Source of the DNA: an uncultured Collinsella sp.
GTDB lineage: Bacteria > Actinomycetota > Coriobacteriia > Coriobacteriales > Coriobacteriaceae
DNA: 64,000 bases
Assembly: GCA_900541745.1 (NCBI GenBank)
Contig: UQLA01000003.1
Location: forward strand, 1 to 64,000
Direction of reading: 5' to 3'
The notes below the pieces were generated by a model. That model had not been told where the DNA came from. It searched no databases and was given only the letters and a program-made list of their open reading frames with translations. Positions 52,936 through 61,883 of this stretch are shown piece after piece. The stretch's first letter is position 1, and each line of letters begins with the position of its first letter. Both the position numbers and the translations under genes were made by a program.

Positions 52936-54669
52936 CTACATACGCCCCAATTCGCCCACGATATGGCCCACGCGATCCTCGGGCTCCTTGACCTCGACGC
53001 CGTTGTAGCGGAAGAACCGCGCCGGGTCGTGCATCAGGTCCTCGAGCGGCACCAGCACAAAGTCGCGCTCGCCGATCAGCGGATGCGGCAGACGCAGCTT
53101 CTTGCCGCCGTGGGTCTCACCATCCATCCACAGCAGGTCCAAGTCGATGGTGCGCGGGCCGTTTGCCTTGGCCTTTTTGGAGCGGTCGCGGCCCAACTCG
53201 GCCTCGATCTTCATGAGCTCATCGAGCAGCACCAACGGCGCCAGCTCGGTCTTAATCTCGATGACGGCGTTGGCAAACGCGTCCTGGCGCGTTTCGTAAG
53301 CCGGCTCGCTCTCGTAGATGCGCGAGCAGTTGGACACGCAGGTGAGCGGGATCTCGGCAATCATGTCGCGCGCAGCGCGGATGTTGTCGCAGCGATGCCC
53401 CAGGTTGGAACCCACGGCCACAAACGCGCGGCGCGGCTGCGGCTTGGCAACGGCCCAGTAACCGTTCAGGAACTGCGCAAAGCCCGCAACGTCATGCACG
53501 CGCACGATGTTGGCGCCGGCCTGGATGGCGCCCAGGCACACACCAAACGTGGCGGCATCGCGCGCGGCGGCCTCAGTCACGCCCGAGACGGCGCCCACAA
53601 AGCGCTTGCGTGACACGGCGCACATGAGCGGATAGCCCAGCGATGCCATCTTAGCGGTCTCGCGCTGGATGACGATATCTTCGTTGGCCGTCTTGCCAAA
53701 GCCCGGGCCGGGATCGATGCAGATACGGTCGCGCGACACGCCGGCATGGATGAGCATGCGGGCTTGGTCGGACAGAAAGCCCATGACGCGGCGCATGATG
53801 GGCGCAGAATCGGGCAGGGTAAAGCGACGGAGCTGCGAGGTGGGCACATAGGCTTCCTCACGGCGGGCGCTGCGGCGCATCATGGCGGCCAGGTGGTCGC
53901 TGGGCTCTGGTGCGGCTTCGGTAGCTGCGGGCACGGTCTCGGGCTCTGCAGTCTCGGCGGCAGGAGCGGTCTGCTCGGCAGCCGGCGTCTCTGGCTCGGA
54001 CTCGGGCGCGGGCTCCGGTTCGCCAAACGGCAACGAGGGCTGTACCACACCGCCCGGAAGCTTGGCCTCAACCTTGGGCTCACCCAGCAACTTGCCGCGA
54101 CGGCGACGGGCCGGCTTCTCGGCCTCGCGCGCGGCCTCGGCAGCCGCTTCGCGTGCCTTCTCGGCAACAAACGCCGCAGCCGAGGTATCGAGCTGCACCG
54201 TCGCGTGTGTGCGGGCGGGTGCGGCGACCTCGCCGGCGTGCATTACGATGACGCCGCAGGTGCTCGTCTTAACGAACTCAACCATCTTGGGATCGGTGAA
54301 GCCCGTCACGTCGTTGACAATCGAAGCACCGCAGCGCACAGCCGCCTTGGCAACCGCCACATGACGCGTATCGATCGAGACGATGGCGCCCTCTTTGGCG
54401 AGCGCGCGCACGACGGGCAGCACGCGACGCGCTTCCTCGTCGGGGTTGACCGGGGTAAAGCCGGGGCGCGTGGACTCGCCGCCCACGTCGATGATGTCGG
54501 CGCCGGCATCGAGCATCGCCAGGCCGTACTCGATAGCGGCATCTTGGTCAAAGTGCTCACCGCCGTCGCTAAACGAATCGGGCGTCACGTTGAGGACGCC
54601 CATGATGCGCGGACGGTCAAAGCTGAGCTCGTACTTTCCGCACCGCCATGTCTTGCTGTCGTTCGCCAT
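52936..54669 (-). CDS. folP: dihydropteroate synthase-HPPK fusion with a large insertion
   Basis: 577 residues. DHPS comes first: MGVLNVTPDSFSDGG (23-37), DVGGESTRPG (61-70), IVNDVTGF, CIDPGPGFGKTANED and a terminal VRVHDVAG. HPPK (FolK) follows from about 414: FVAVGSNLGHRCDN and RTIDLDLLWMDG. It performs the two consecutive folate steps, pterin pyrophosphorylation and pABA condensation. An Ala/Pro/Glu-rich, charged insertion of about 140 residues (148-288; bases 53806-54228) separates the VIVMH strand from the following helix of the barrel. ATG 54669 has AGGAGG in front. No other fol gene is adjacent; the ligase-like gene is coupled downstream. Confidence 0.92.
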   Translation of the reverse strand: MANDSKTWRCGKYELSFDRPRIMGVLNVTPDSFSDGGEHFDQDAAIEYGLAMLDAGADIIDVGGESTRPGFTPVNPDEEARRVLPVVRALAKEGAIVSIDTRHVAVAKAAVRCGASIVNDVTGFTDPKMVEFVKTSTCGVIVMHAGEVAAPARTHATVQLDTSAAAFVAEKAREAAAEAAREAEKPARRRRGKLLGEPKVEAKLPGGVVQPSLPFGEPEPAPESEPETPAAEQTAPAAETAEPETVPAATEAAPEPSDHLAAMMRRSARREEAYVPTSQLRRFTLPDSAPIMRRVMGFLSDQARMLIHAGVSRDRICIDPGPGFGKTANEDIVIQRETAKMASLGYPLMCAVSRKRFVGAVSGVTEAAARDAATFGVCLGAIQAGANIVRVHDVAGFAQFLNGYWAVAKPQPRRAFVAVGSNLGHRCDNIRAARDMIAEIPLTCVSNCSRIYESEPAYETRQDAFANAVIEIKTELAPLVLLDELMKIEAELGRDRSKKAKANGPRTIDLDLLWMDGETHGGKKLRLPHPLIGERDFVLVPLEDLMHDPARFFRYNGVEVKEPEDRVGHIVGELGRM

Positions 54670-54763
54670 GAACATCCTCCTAAAATGCCCACGCCGCCGC
54701 GCTCGGGCGCTGGCGGCGGGGTCGCTTTGCAATCAGTCTTTCTATTGTATCCGCGCGCGCGGG

Positions 54764-55516
54764 CTAGAACGCAAACGCGGCCGCGATGTCGCAAGAAATC
54801 AGCAGGTCGGCATTTGCATCCTGATCGGTGGGCGCCAAATTGCAAATGGCCAGCGTATCGCCAGTAAAGTAACGCGTGAGGCCCGCCGCCGGATACACCA
54901 CGAGCGAGGTCCCGCCCACGACGAGGGCGTCGGCTGCGGCGATGGCAGCAACGGCGCCGGTAAGCACACGCTCATCGAGCGGTTCTTCGTAGAGGACCAC
55001 ATCGGGTTTGATGCGACCGCCGCACGCAGGGCACACGGGCACGCCCGCGGTATCCTCGTGCTCGCGCGCGCAAATCCATTCGGCGCTGTAGACCGCGCCG
55101 CACGTCTGGCAAATATTGCGGTGGACCGAGCCATGCAGTTCAAACACGCGCTGCGAGCCGGCCATCTGGTGCAGGCCGTCGATATTTTGCGTCACCACGG
55201 CGTCGAGCTTGCCGGCGCGCTCCAGCTCCGCCAGCTTGGCGTGGCAGTGGTTGGGCTTGGCGTTAAGGGCGATCATCTTGGTCCGGTAGAAGTCGAAAAA
55301 CTCCGCCGGATGCGCCTCGTAGAAGCTGTGCGAGAGCATAGTCTCGGGCGGATAGGAAAACCGCTGGTGATACAGACCGTCCACGCTGCGGAAATCGGGG
55401 ATGCCACTCGCCGTGGAAACGCCCGCGCCGCCAAAGAAGACCACGTGGCTATGGGTTTCGAACAGCTCCGCCAGCACAGCGGAGGCCTGCTTGGGGTCCG
55501 ATATTGCCTGCGTCAT
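54764..55516 (-). CDS. cobB: SIR2-family NAD-dependent protein deacylase
   Basis: A 250-residue sirtuin. The NAD-binding start is GAGVSTASGIPDFRS, followed by TQNIDGLH with the catalytic-site Asn/Asp, and the catalytic His in ELHGSVH. The zinc ligands are CQTC and CPAC, and the C-terminal GGTSLVVYPAAGL closes the Rossmann fold. It removes acetyl or acyl groups from protein lysines using NAD. The class I/U-like spacing cannot separate deacetylase from desuccinylase activity. ATG 55516 has GGAGGAC upstream. It is not cotranscribed with folP, from which it is separated by 94 bp. Confidence 0.94.
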   Translation of the reverse strand: MTQAISDPKQASAVLAELFETHSHVVFFGGAGVSTASGIPDFRSVDGLYHQRFSYPPETMLSHSFYEAHPAEFFDFYRTKMIALNAKPNHCHAKLAELERAGKLDAVVTQNIDGLHQMAGSQRVFELHGSVHRNICQTCGAVYSAEWICAREHEDTAGVPVCPACGGRIKPDVVLYEEPLDERVLTGAVAAIAAADALVVGGTSLVVYPAAGLTRYFTGDTLAICNLAPTDQDANADLLISCDIAAAFAF

Positions 55517-55629
55517 ATATGTCCTCCGTCCGTGTCTTAGGGACGGCGGCGTTCGCACTATCACTCGCGGACTCCGCCCCGCTCTTGTTGCGTTAATCTT
55601 AAGCCTGCCAACCCCGTCGAAAGGACACC

Positions 55630-56448
55630 ATGCCTCAGACTTACACTTTCGCCTCGTGGAACGTCAACGGCCTGCGCGCCGTGCTCAAAAAGGACCCGAG
55701 CTTTATCCAGATCGCGCAAGAACTCAACGTCGATATCCTGGCGCTGCAGGAGACCAAGCTGCAAGAAGGCCAAGTCGATATCGACCTGCCCGGCTATCAC
55801 CAAACCTGGAGCTACGCCGAGCGCAAGGGCTACTCGGGCACCGCGGTCTTTAGCCGCCAGGAATCGCTGCGCGTGCTGCACGCCGATGCGCTGCTACCCT
55901 ACGCCGGCGAGGGTGGGGCCGCCGAGCTCGTCGCCCAAGCCGCAACCGAGGGCCGCGTCTGTGCGCTCGAGTTCGACAAGTTTTGGTTCGTGGACGTCTA
56001 TACGCCCAACGCCCAAAATGAGCTCGCGCGCATCGATGTACGCATGGCCTGGGACGATGCCTATCGCGGTTTTTTGGCAGGCCTCGAGCGCGAGACCGGA
56101 AAGCCCGTCGTAACCTGCGGCGACTTTAACGTGGCTCACGAGGAGATCGACCTTAAGAACCCCAAGTCCAACCGCGGCAACGCCGGCTTTTCGGACGAGG
56201 AGCGCGGCAAGTTTACCGAGCTGCTCGACGCCGGTTTTACCGACACCTGGCGCGCGGCCAATCCGGACGTCGAGGGCGTCTACAGCTGGTGGAGCTACCG
56301 CTTTAATGCCCGCAAGAACAACGCAGGCTGGCGCATCGACTACTTCCTGGTAAGCAACGCAATCGCCGGCAACGTGCGCGACACCGGCATCCGCGGCGAC
56401 ATCTTCGGCAGCGATCACTGCCCCGTCACCCTCGCCCTGGAGCTCTAA
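55630..56448 (+). CDS. exoA: exodeoxyribonuclease III
   Basis: A 272-residue EEP-fold nuclease of the ExoIII/ExoA family. Family blocks in order: FASWNVNGLRA, LALQETKL with the metal-binding Glu, VDVYTPN, CGDFNVAHEEIDL with Asp/Asn, YSWWSYR, and the C-terminal SDHCPVTLAL with the catalytic Asp-His. It cuts DNA at abasic sites and degrades from 3' ends during base excision repair. GAAAGGAC lies in front of ATG 55630. It is convergent with the ECF transporter genes, across a repeat mosaic. Confidence 0.95.
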   Translation: MPQTYTFASWNVNGLRAVLKKDPSFIQIAQELNVDILALQETKLQEGQVDIDLPGYHQTWSYAERKGYSGTAVFSRQESLRVLHADALLPYAGEGGAAELVAQAATEGRVCALEFDKFWFVDVYTPNAQNELARIDVRMAWDDAYRGFLAGLERETGKPVVTCGDFNVAHEEIDLKNPKSNRGNAGFSDEERGKFTELLDAGFTDTWRAANPDVEGVYSWWSYRFNARKNNAGWRIDYFLVSNAIAGNVRDTGIRGDIFGSDHCPVTLALEL

Positions 56449-56451
56449 CCC

Positions 56452-56494
56452 CCAAAATGATCCCCTGGGGACGGAGGAAAACAGATCATTTTGG
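56452..56494 (-). repeat. module C, copy C4 (palindromic)
   Basis: ccaaaatgatc / gatcattttgg ends around ccctggggacggaggaaaaca. This is module C in the opposite orientation to C1-C3, with both ends preserved. Confidence 0.78.
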
Positions 56495-56523
56495 CTCTCC
56501 GAGGACACCTGCGTAATACATCT

Positions 56524-56683
56524 GCCGCGAAAAGCGCCCATCTACTACGTTTAAGCCGTTACCCTCAACCATAACCATGTTCTACGAAAAACCACAGGCT
56601 TTCTACCTGCGGTTTTCTTTTCACATTGCTCACTGTGGTTGAGGACGGCGACCTAAACGTAGTAGATGGACCGCTTTCGTGGC
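56524..56683. repeat. palindromic module B, copy B3
   Basis: 30-base arms (56524-56553 and 56654-56683) with the atctactacgttta segment intact and a ttctacctgcggtttt core. Confidence 0.85.
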
Positions 56684-56696
56684 GAGCACTCCCAGC

Positions 56697-56732
56697 TGGT
56701 CCCCAGTGACGGAGGAAAATTGGTCATTTAGC
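56697..56732 (-). repeat. module C, copy C5
   Basis: ggtccccagtgacggaggaaaattggtcattt; oriented opposite to C1-C3. It follows B3 by 13 bases. The tgctcgccacgaaa flank between C and B (read on the minus strand) is the same as at C2-B2. Confidence 0.68.
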
Positions 56733-56773
56733 CTTCTGGAGCCCGCTGCGACCGTCATACGAGTCGGCGTGCG

Positions 56774-56927
56774 CAAAACTATGCCAGTTTACGGGGCTGA
56801 ATCGCAGATCCCTGACCACACGCAATTCGAGCAAAATAAAGCCGCAGGTAAACGGCTTGCCCTATTACGGAAAATGCCGGTATGGTCGGTCTGTGTCAAT
56901 CCAGCCCCGTAAACCGGCATAGTTTTG
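56774..56927. repeat. palindromic module A, copy A3
   Basis: 25-base arms with one mismatch (56774-56798 and 56903-56927). The ends match A1 and A2, the intermediate arm matches A2 (ttacggggct), and the core GCCGCAGGTAAACGGC is in A1 orientation. With C4, B3 and C5 it fills the 56449-56973 gap. Confidence 0.85.
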
Positions 56928-56973
56928 ATATGACACCAAGGCAGTATTGATTCTCGCCCCGGCGCAACCACCA

Positions 56974-57687
56974 CTACAGCCCGTACTTCACGACGACGCG
57001 GTTGATGCGGCAACACCAAGGCTTGTACAGAGCGGCCAAAAACACGCAGGTCGCGAGTCCGTGCGTGATATCGAACGGTACGGCGGTGGCAAGACGCGCT
57101 GCGGCGCCTGCCCAGGTGAGCGGCTGCACAAAACCGATGATGTCGTATGCGTTGATTACAACGCCATACAGCAGGCCCGACGCAAAGCCGTACGCCATCA
57201 GCGCCGGCATGCGCACGGTGCCATCGGCGCGATCAAAAGCGCCCGCATGCGCCAGTGCGCCACCGATATAGCCCACCAGACCCCAGGCATACATCTGCCA
57301 TGGCGTCCACATGCCCTGTCCAAAAAAGAAATTACTGGTCAGTGCCGCCAGCGCGCCGACCATGAAGCCGTTGCGACGGCCAAGTGTCGCACCCGCGATA
57401 ATGGCGATAGCACTCACGGGCTTAAAATCGGGAATGGGGCCGAACAAGATGCGGCCCGCCGCGGCCAACGCCGCCAGAACCAGCGTTGGCATAATCTGGC
57501 GCAAGCCCGGGCGCGATACCTCATAGCCCGCAAAGAACAGTGCGAGCACGAGCGCCACTACAACCAGCATGGCAAGCGCAGCCTGCTCAATGCCCGCCAG
57601 CAACGCCGCAGTCATCACTGCCGGCACCGCCAGGAGCAGCGGAATCTCCATTTTTGTGAGTAGGCGCGAGGCGCGATGATCCGTCAT
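56974..57687 (-). CDS. ECF transporter S component
   Basis: A 237-residue membrane protein with about six helices and the S-component pattern PIPDFKPVSAIAIIAGATLGRRNGFMVGALAALTSNFFFGQGMWTPWQMYAWGLVGYIGG. It captures the vitamin or other micronutrient for the adjacent ECF module. The FFFGQGMWTPWQM signature is shared by a group of S components of uncertain specificity, so I do not assign a substrate. ATG 57687 is five bases past the ATPase stop; the frame open to 57720 overlaps that gene. Last gene of the T-ATPase-S operon. Confidence 0.82.
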   Translation of the reverse strand: MTDHRASRLLTKMEIPLLLAVPAVMTAALLAGIEQAALAMLVVVALVLALFFAGYEVSRPGLRQIMPTLVLAALAAAGRILFGPIPDFKPVSAIAIIAGATLGRRNGFMVGALAALTSNFFFGQGMWTPWQMYAWGLVGYIGGALAHAGAFDRADGTVRMPALMAYGFASGLLYGVVINAYDIIGFVQPLTWAGAAARLATAVPFDITHGLATCVFLAALYKPWCCRINRVVVKYGL

Positions 57688-57691
57688 TCCA

Positions 57692-59335
57692 TCACGCCCT
57701 GTAGAACACGTTGTCGGCAAAGAAATCTGCCGGGGGCTCCATGCAGGCGATCTCGCCGTCGAACATCATGGCGACGTCGTCGGACACCTGCTCGGCAAAG
57801 TCTAAGTCGTGCGTGGCAATGACGACGGTGCCGCCGGCCTGCGCATGCTCGCGCAGGGCTCGGGCGATAATGCAGCGACTTGCCAGGTCAAGGCCCTTGG
57901 TGGGCTCATCAAGCATCAGCAGCTCCGGACCAATCAACAGCAGCTTTGCCAACGCAAGCAGCTGGCGCTGACCGCCCGAAAGATCGTACGGGTGACGCGT
58001 CTCCAAGCCCGCCAGGCCCAGGCGCGCTGTCTGCTCCCGTGCTGCGGCCTCGTCGTATCCGCAGGTCGAAGCCCATTCCATCAGCTCGTCGCGCACCGTT
58101 TCGGCGACCAGCAATGCCTTGGGGTTCTGTGGCAGCAGCGCCGCCGAAGCCGTCCCACGCACCATGCGGCCACGCTGCAGCTTAGCCGTCTTGGCCAGCA
58201 CCGAGAGCATCGTCGACTTGCCGCAGCCGTTTCCGCCCACGACCGCATGCACCGCGCCGGCCGAAAACGTCACATCGAGCCCGCGCAGCACCCAACCGCC
58301 CGCGCGATCGTAGCGAAACCAGCCTTCCGACAGGGTGGTAGCCGACCCACCGTGCATTTTTTGGAGTATTCTGCTTCCATCCGTGCGCGGGAAGGCTGCC
58401 GAGCCGTTCTCGAGCGACATTTGCGCCACAAATTCGGACGATTTGTCCAATTCCGAACTTTTTTTCGCGCTCGATACGTCCCCGGGCGGTTCCGGAGAGC
58501 CCAAATTGTCCTCGTACCTGCTGAATACTCCGTTTTTTGCACATCGGATGGCACCCCACCCCAACATGTCATCGGAAAACAGCGATTCTCGGCGTCCCAA
58601 AGAAGCCATATCCGCCACCTCGCGCACGCGACCGCCCTCAATCCGGTACGCACACGTCGCATACTCGAGCATCGGCCGCGGTTGATGCGTAGCCACAACA
58701 ACCGTGCAGCCCAGCTCACGGTTCACGCGAAACAGCGCGTGCAGAAAATTCTTCTCGGCAACGGGATCGAGCTGAGACGTGGGCTCGTCGAGTAACAGGA
58801 CGCGCGGACGCAGCGCCAGAACGGCGGCGAGCGACAGCAGCTGCTTGCGGCCACCCGAAAGCGTATCGGTATCGCGATGAAGCCAGTCCTCCAGACCAAA
58901 GAAATAGCTGGTCTCGGCAACACGGCGGCGCATCTCGTCGCGCGACACACCCAGATTCTCTAGGCCAAACGCCATCTCGTGCCACACGGTCTCGCACACA
59001 ATCTGGTTCTCGGGATCCTGGAACACGTAGCCCACGCGCTCCGCAGACGCGCGCACGTCCATGTCGGCAACGTTCTCGCCCAGCACGCGCAGCTCGCCAG
59101 CGCATTCGCCCGTCGGCGAAATCTCGGACTTGAGCAGCGAGAGCAGCGTCGACTTACCCGATCCGGTACCGCCAACAAGCAGCGCAAATGCACCTTGGGG
59201 AACAGACCAGTCGAGCCCCTCGAGCACCGCAGCATCAGCCCCGGGGTAGGCAAAGCTCAGGCTCCGCACCTCAATCGCCGGCATATCCGGGCCGCACGCC
59301 GCGCCCGACACCGGGCCCCTATCCAACCGAGCCAT
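57692..59335 (-). CDS. ECF transporter double ATPase with a palindrome-encoded linker
   Basis: 547 residues, two ABC ATPase halves in one chain. Half 1: Walker A GGTGSGKST (55-63), signature LSGGRKQLL, Walker B LLLDEPTSQLD. Half 2: GGNGCGKST (367-375), LSGGQRQLL, LLMLDEPTKGLD. Together they act as the EcfA-EcfA' pair that powers the module. Residues about 265-328 between the halves (CAKNGVFSRYE..RILQKMH) are encoded by a 190-bp imperfect palindrome (58353-58542). They resemble neither ABC half. Its ATG overlaps the T-component stop by one base (TGATG). Confidence 0.9.
   Translation of the reverse strand: MARLDRGPVSGAACGPDMPAIEVRSLSFAYPGADAAVLEGLDWSVPQGAFALLVGGTGSGKSTLLSLLKSEISPTGECAGELRVLGENVADMDVRASAERVGYVFQDPENQIVCETVWHEMAFGLENLGVSRDEMRRRVAETSYFFGLEDWLHRDTDTLSGGRKQLLSLAAVLALRPRVLLLDEPTSQLDPVAEKNFLHALFRVNRELGCTVVVATHQPRPMLEYATCAYRIEGGRVREVADMASLGRRESLFSDDMLGWGAIRCAKNGVFSRYEDNLGSPEPPGDVSSAKKSSELDKSSEFVAQMSLENGSAAFPRTDGSRILQKMHGGSATTLSEGWFRYDRAGGWVLRGLDVTFSAGAVHAVVGGNGCGKSTMLSVLAKTAKLQRGRMVRGTASAALLPQNPKALLVAETVRDELMEWASTCGYDEAAAREQTARLGLAGLETRHPYDLSGGQRQLLALAKLLLIGPELLMLDEPTKGLDLASRCIIARALREHAQAGGTVVIATHDLDFAEQVSDDVAMMFDGEIACMEPPADFFADNVFYRA
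58353..58542. repeat. palindromic element inside the ECF ATPase gene
   Basis: Ends gtgca-N6-ggagtattctgc and gtgca-N6-ggagtattcagc in opposite orientation, 190 bp end to end. The interior is A+T-richer than the ABC domains (tccaattccgaacttttttt). The length and frame keep the reading frame open. Confidence 0.7.
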
Positions 59336-60222
59336 CAGCCGAACCTCTTCTCATCGATCGCATGCAACGCACAGGGCAGCACCATCCAGGCAGCGTACAC
59401 AACATAGCCCGGCCACGGCGCGGGCACCGAAAGCTGCGGGTAAAACGAATACTGCGTTGTCGCGGTCCATGCCACCGCCACCGCGGCGGCACCAAACACC
59501 GCAAGCCCAACCAGCGCGGCAGCGTCGCCGCGCCCCAGCCGATACCGCGCGTACGTCGTGCGACGCGTCGCGGCGCCCCACCCGCGCGAGCGCATGGCGT
59601 CGGCGCGCTCCAGCGAATCTTCCATGCCCCAGCCCATCAACACGCTCGATGCCCGTAGGCGCGAACGCACGGGGTCGGCCGGCGCACGCCCCGGCACATC
59701 AATCGCGTCCTGCACCGCCAGCACCGTGCGGCCGCGGCGCAAAAACTGCGGGATAAGCCGCATGCACATCGAAATCATGAGCGCGATCACCGGCGCAGCG
59801 TTGCCCAACAGCGCGAGCACCTTGTCGTATTCGAGCATCGACGCCGCGGCCTCAAACCACAGCACGCTCGCCACAAACAGCCCACCCATGCACAGGCCGT
59901 AAACCATGCTCTCTAGATACACCGCACGCATGCCAATGCGAAACAGCTCCGTCGAGCCCGAGGCGCTAAACAGCGGATTGAGCACCGCGATGATCAAAAT
60001 CACCGGCAGCTGCCAGCGAAGTGCGCCCAGCGTGCGGGCAGCCCCACGCATCGCAAATCCATACGCCAGCCCGCCCGCAAGCGACAGCGCGATCAGCACC
60101 GGTTGCATCGAGAACATGGTGAGCCCCAGCGTCAGCACTATATAGAGTGCCGGCACAGCCGGATGCGACATCGAGAATGCCGCGACGGGCTCGCCGCCAA
60201 ACTCCTCTCGCATGATATCCAT
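59335..60222 (-). CDS. ECF transporter T component
   Basis: 295 residues, with helices in two groups and the two T-component coupling motifs: AMRSRGWG (A-R-G type, about residue 212-219) and the second basic segment PGRAPADPVRSRLRASS upstream of it. It links the ATPase pair to the S component. I chose ATG 60222 (MDIMREEF), with GGGGGTG in front; the long basic extension to 60393 is Arg/Leu/Ala-rich and looks non-coding. First gene of the operon. Confidence 0.85.
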   Translation of the reverse strand: MDIMREEFGGEPVAAFSMSHPAVPALYIVLTLGLTMFSMQPVLIALSLAGGLAYGFAMRGAARTLGALRWQLPVILIIAVLNPLFSASGSTELFRIGMRAVYLESMVYGLCMGGLFVASVLWFEAAASMLEYDKVLALLGNAAPVIALMISMCMRLIPQFLRRGRTVLAVQDAIDVPGRAPADPVRSRLRASSVLMGWGMEDSLERADAMRSRGWGAATRRTTYARYRLGRGDAAALVGLAVFGAAAVAVAWTATTQYSFYPQLSVPAPWPGYVVYAAWMVLPCALHAIDEKRFG

Positions 60223-60421
60223 GGGCACCCCCATCCCCTCGCTCAAACGACAGCTCCGCAATACCGCCAACGCCGCCCGCAAGCGGCGCAAGCGCCACGC
60301 CGGCGGCGCAAGCCTCAACCGCCGCAAACCAATCGCTACGCGCTCATCATATGCCTGCGGTATCATATTGCGCCGTGTATCGTTTCCAAACACACGTCTC
60401 TATAACGTAACAGGAGATCAC

Positions 60422-61834
60422 ATGGACGCAACCGCAATTATCCTCGCCGCCGGCGAGGGCACCCGCATGAAGTCGAACCACTGCAAGGTTTCGCACAAGA
60501 TCCTGGGCAAGCCCATGGTTCAGTGGATCGTCGACGCCACCATCAAGGCCGGCTGCAGCCGCGTCGTGGTCGTCATCGGCAGCCACGCCGACGAGATGCG
60601 CGCCCTTATCGACGGCGCCTACGCCAACAGCGCCACCAAGGTCGAGTGCGTCGAGCAGACCGAGCGCCTGGGTACCGGCCACGCCGTAAAGGTCGCGCTC
60701 GAGGCCTGCGGCATCACGCAAGGCCCCGTCGTCGTGCTCAACGGCGACCTGCCGCTCATCACCGCCGACACCGTCGCCAAGTTCGCGCAGACCGTCGCCA
60801 CCGGCGAGCTCGCCTGCACCGTCATGACCATGACCCCGCCCGATCCTTTTGGCTACGGCCGCATCAAGCTGGGCGCCGATGGTCAGATCGAGCGCATCAT
60901 CGAGCAGAAGGACTGCACGCCCGAGCAGGCCGCCACGCTGCTGGAGTGCAACGCCGGCTGCTACGCCTTCGACGGCGCGCAGCTTGCCGCCCACATCAAC
61001 GAGATCGGCAACGACAACGCACAGTCCGAGTACTACCTGCCCGACATGCTCGAAATCCTCAAGGGTCACGGCCAGGCGGTCTCCATCTTCCACTGTGACG
61101 ACTACCGCGACGGCCTGGGCGTCAACAGCCGCATCCAGCTCGCGCAGCTCACCGCCATCGCGCGCGACCGCATCAACGAGCACTGGATGGCCGAGGGCGT
61201 CACCTTCATCGACCCCACGCAGGCCTGGATCGGCCCCGATGCCGTCATCGGCCGCGACACCGTCGTGTGGCCGCAGACGCATCTGATCGGCCACGTCACC
61301 GTGGGCGAAGAGTGCCAGCTCGGCCCCAACAGCCGCCTCACCGACACCACTGTCGGCAGCGGCTGCATCATCGATGAGACCATCGCCATCGAGGCCGTCA
61401 TCGAGAACGGCGTCGACTGCGGCCCGCGTGCCTACCTGCGCCCGGGCACTCACATGCTCGACGGATCCAAGGCCGGCACGCACGTGGAGATCAAGAAGTC
61501 CACGATCGGCGAAGGTTCCAAGGTGCCCCACCTGTCCTATATCGGCGACACCACCATGGGCTCCGGCGTCAACGTGGGCGCGGGCTCCATCACCTGCAAC
61601 TACGACGGCGTCCACAAGCACAAGACCGTCATCGGCAAGGATGCCTTTATCGGTTCCGACACCATGATGGTCGCGCCCGCCCAAATTGGCGACGGCGCGC
61701 TCGTTGCCGCCGGCTCCGTCATCACCGAGCCGGTCCCGGCCGACGCACTCGGTCTGGGCCGCGCCCGTCAGGTAAATATTGAGGGCTGGGCCGCCGATTA
61801 TCGCCGCCGTCTGCACGAGGACGACGAGGTTTAA
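60422..61834 (+). CDS. glmU: bifunctional GlmU
   Basis: 470 residues. The uridyltransferase half starts IILAAGEGTRMKSNHCKVSHKILGKPMVQW, with VLNGDLPLI and GTGHAVKVA. The C-terminal left-handed beta-helix carries the acetyltransferase (RPGTHMLDGSKAGTHVEIKKSTIG; YNYDGVHKHKT-like NYDGVHKHKT; FIGSDTMMVAPAQIGDGALVAAGS). It makes UDP-GlcNAc from glucosamine-1-phosphate for peptidoglycan. ATG 60422 has AGGAG upstream. A terminator follows, so prs, 193 bp downstream, has its own promoter. Confidence 0.97.
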   Translation: MDATAIILAAGEGTRMKSNHCKVSHKILGKPMVQWIVDATIKAGCSRVVVVIGSHADEMRALIDGAYANSATKVECVEQTERLGTGHAVKVALEACGITQGPVVVLNGDLPLITADTVAKFAQTVATGELACTVMTMTPPDPFGYGRIKLGADGQIERIIEQKDCTPEQAATLLECNAGCYAFDGAQLAAHINEIGNDNAQSEYYLPDMLEILKGHGQAVSIFHCDDYRDGLGVNSRIQLAQLTAIARDRINEHWMAEGVTFIDPTQAWIGPDAVIGRDTVVWPQTHLIGHVTVGEECQLGPNSRLTDTTVGSGCIIDETIAIEAVIENGVDCGPRAYLRPGTHMLDGSKAGTHVEIKKSTIGEGSKVPHLSYIGDTTMGSGVNVGAGSITCNYDGVHKHKTVIGKDAFIGSDTMMVAPAQIGDGALVAAGSVITEPVPADALGLGRARQVNIEGWAADYRRRLHEDDEV

Positions 61835-61850
61835 CGTTTCGCCAAACACA

Positions 61851-61883
61851 AAAGGAGCTGTTCCATGGGGACGGCTCCTTTTT
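61851..61883 (+). terminator. rho-independent terminator of glmU
   Basis: Stem aaggagc / gctcctt with an extended inner pairing (ttcc/gggg), followed by TTTT. Confidence 0.8.

Noticed and set aside
54670..54732. 21-residue N-terminal extension of FolP
   Set aside because: The AGGAGG ribosome site points to ATG 54669, and the extension is a basic sequence without family similarity.
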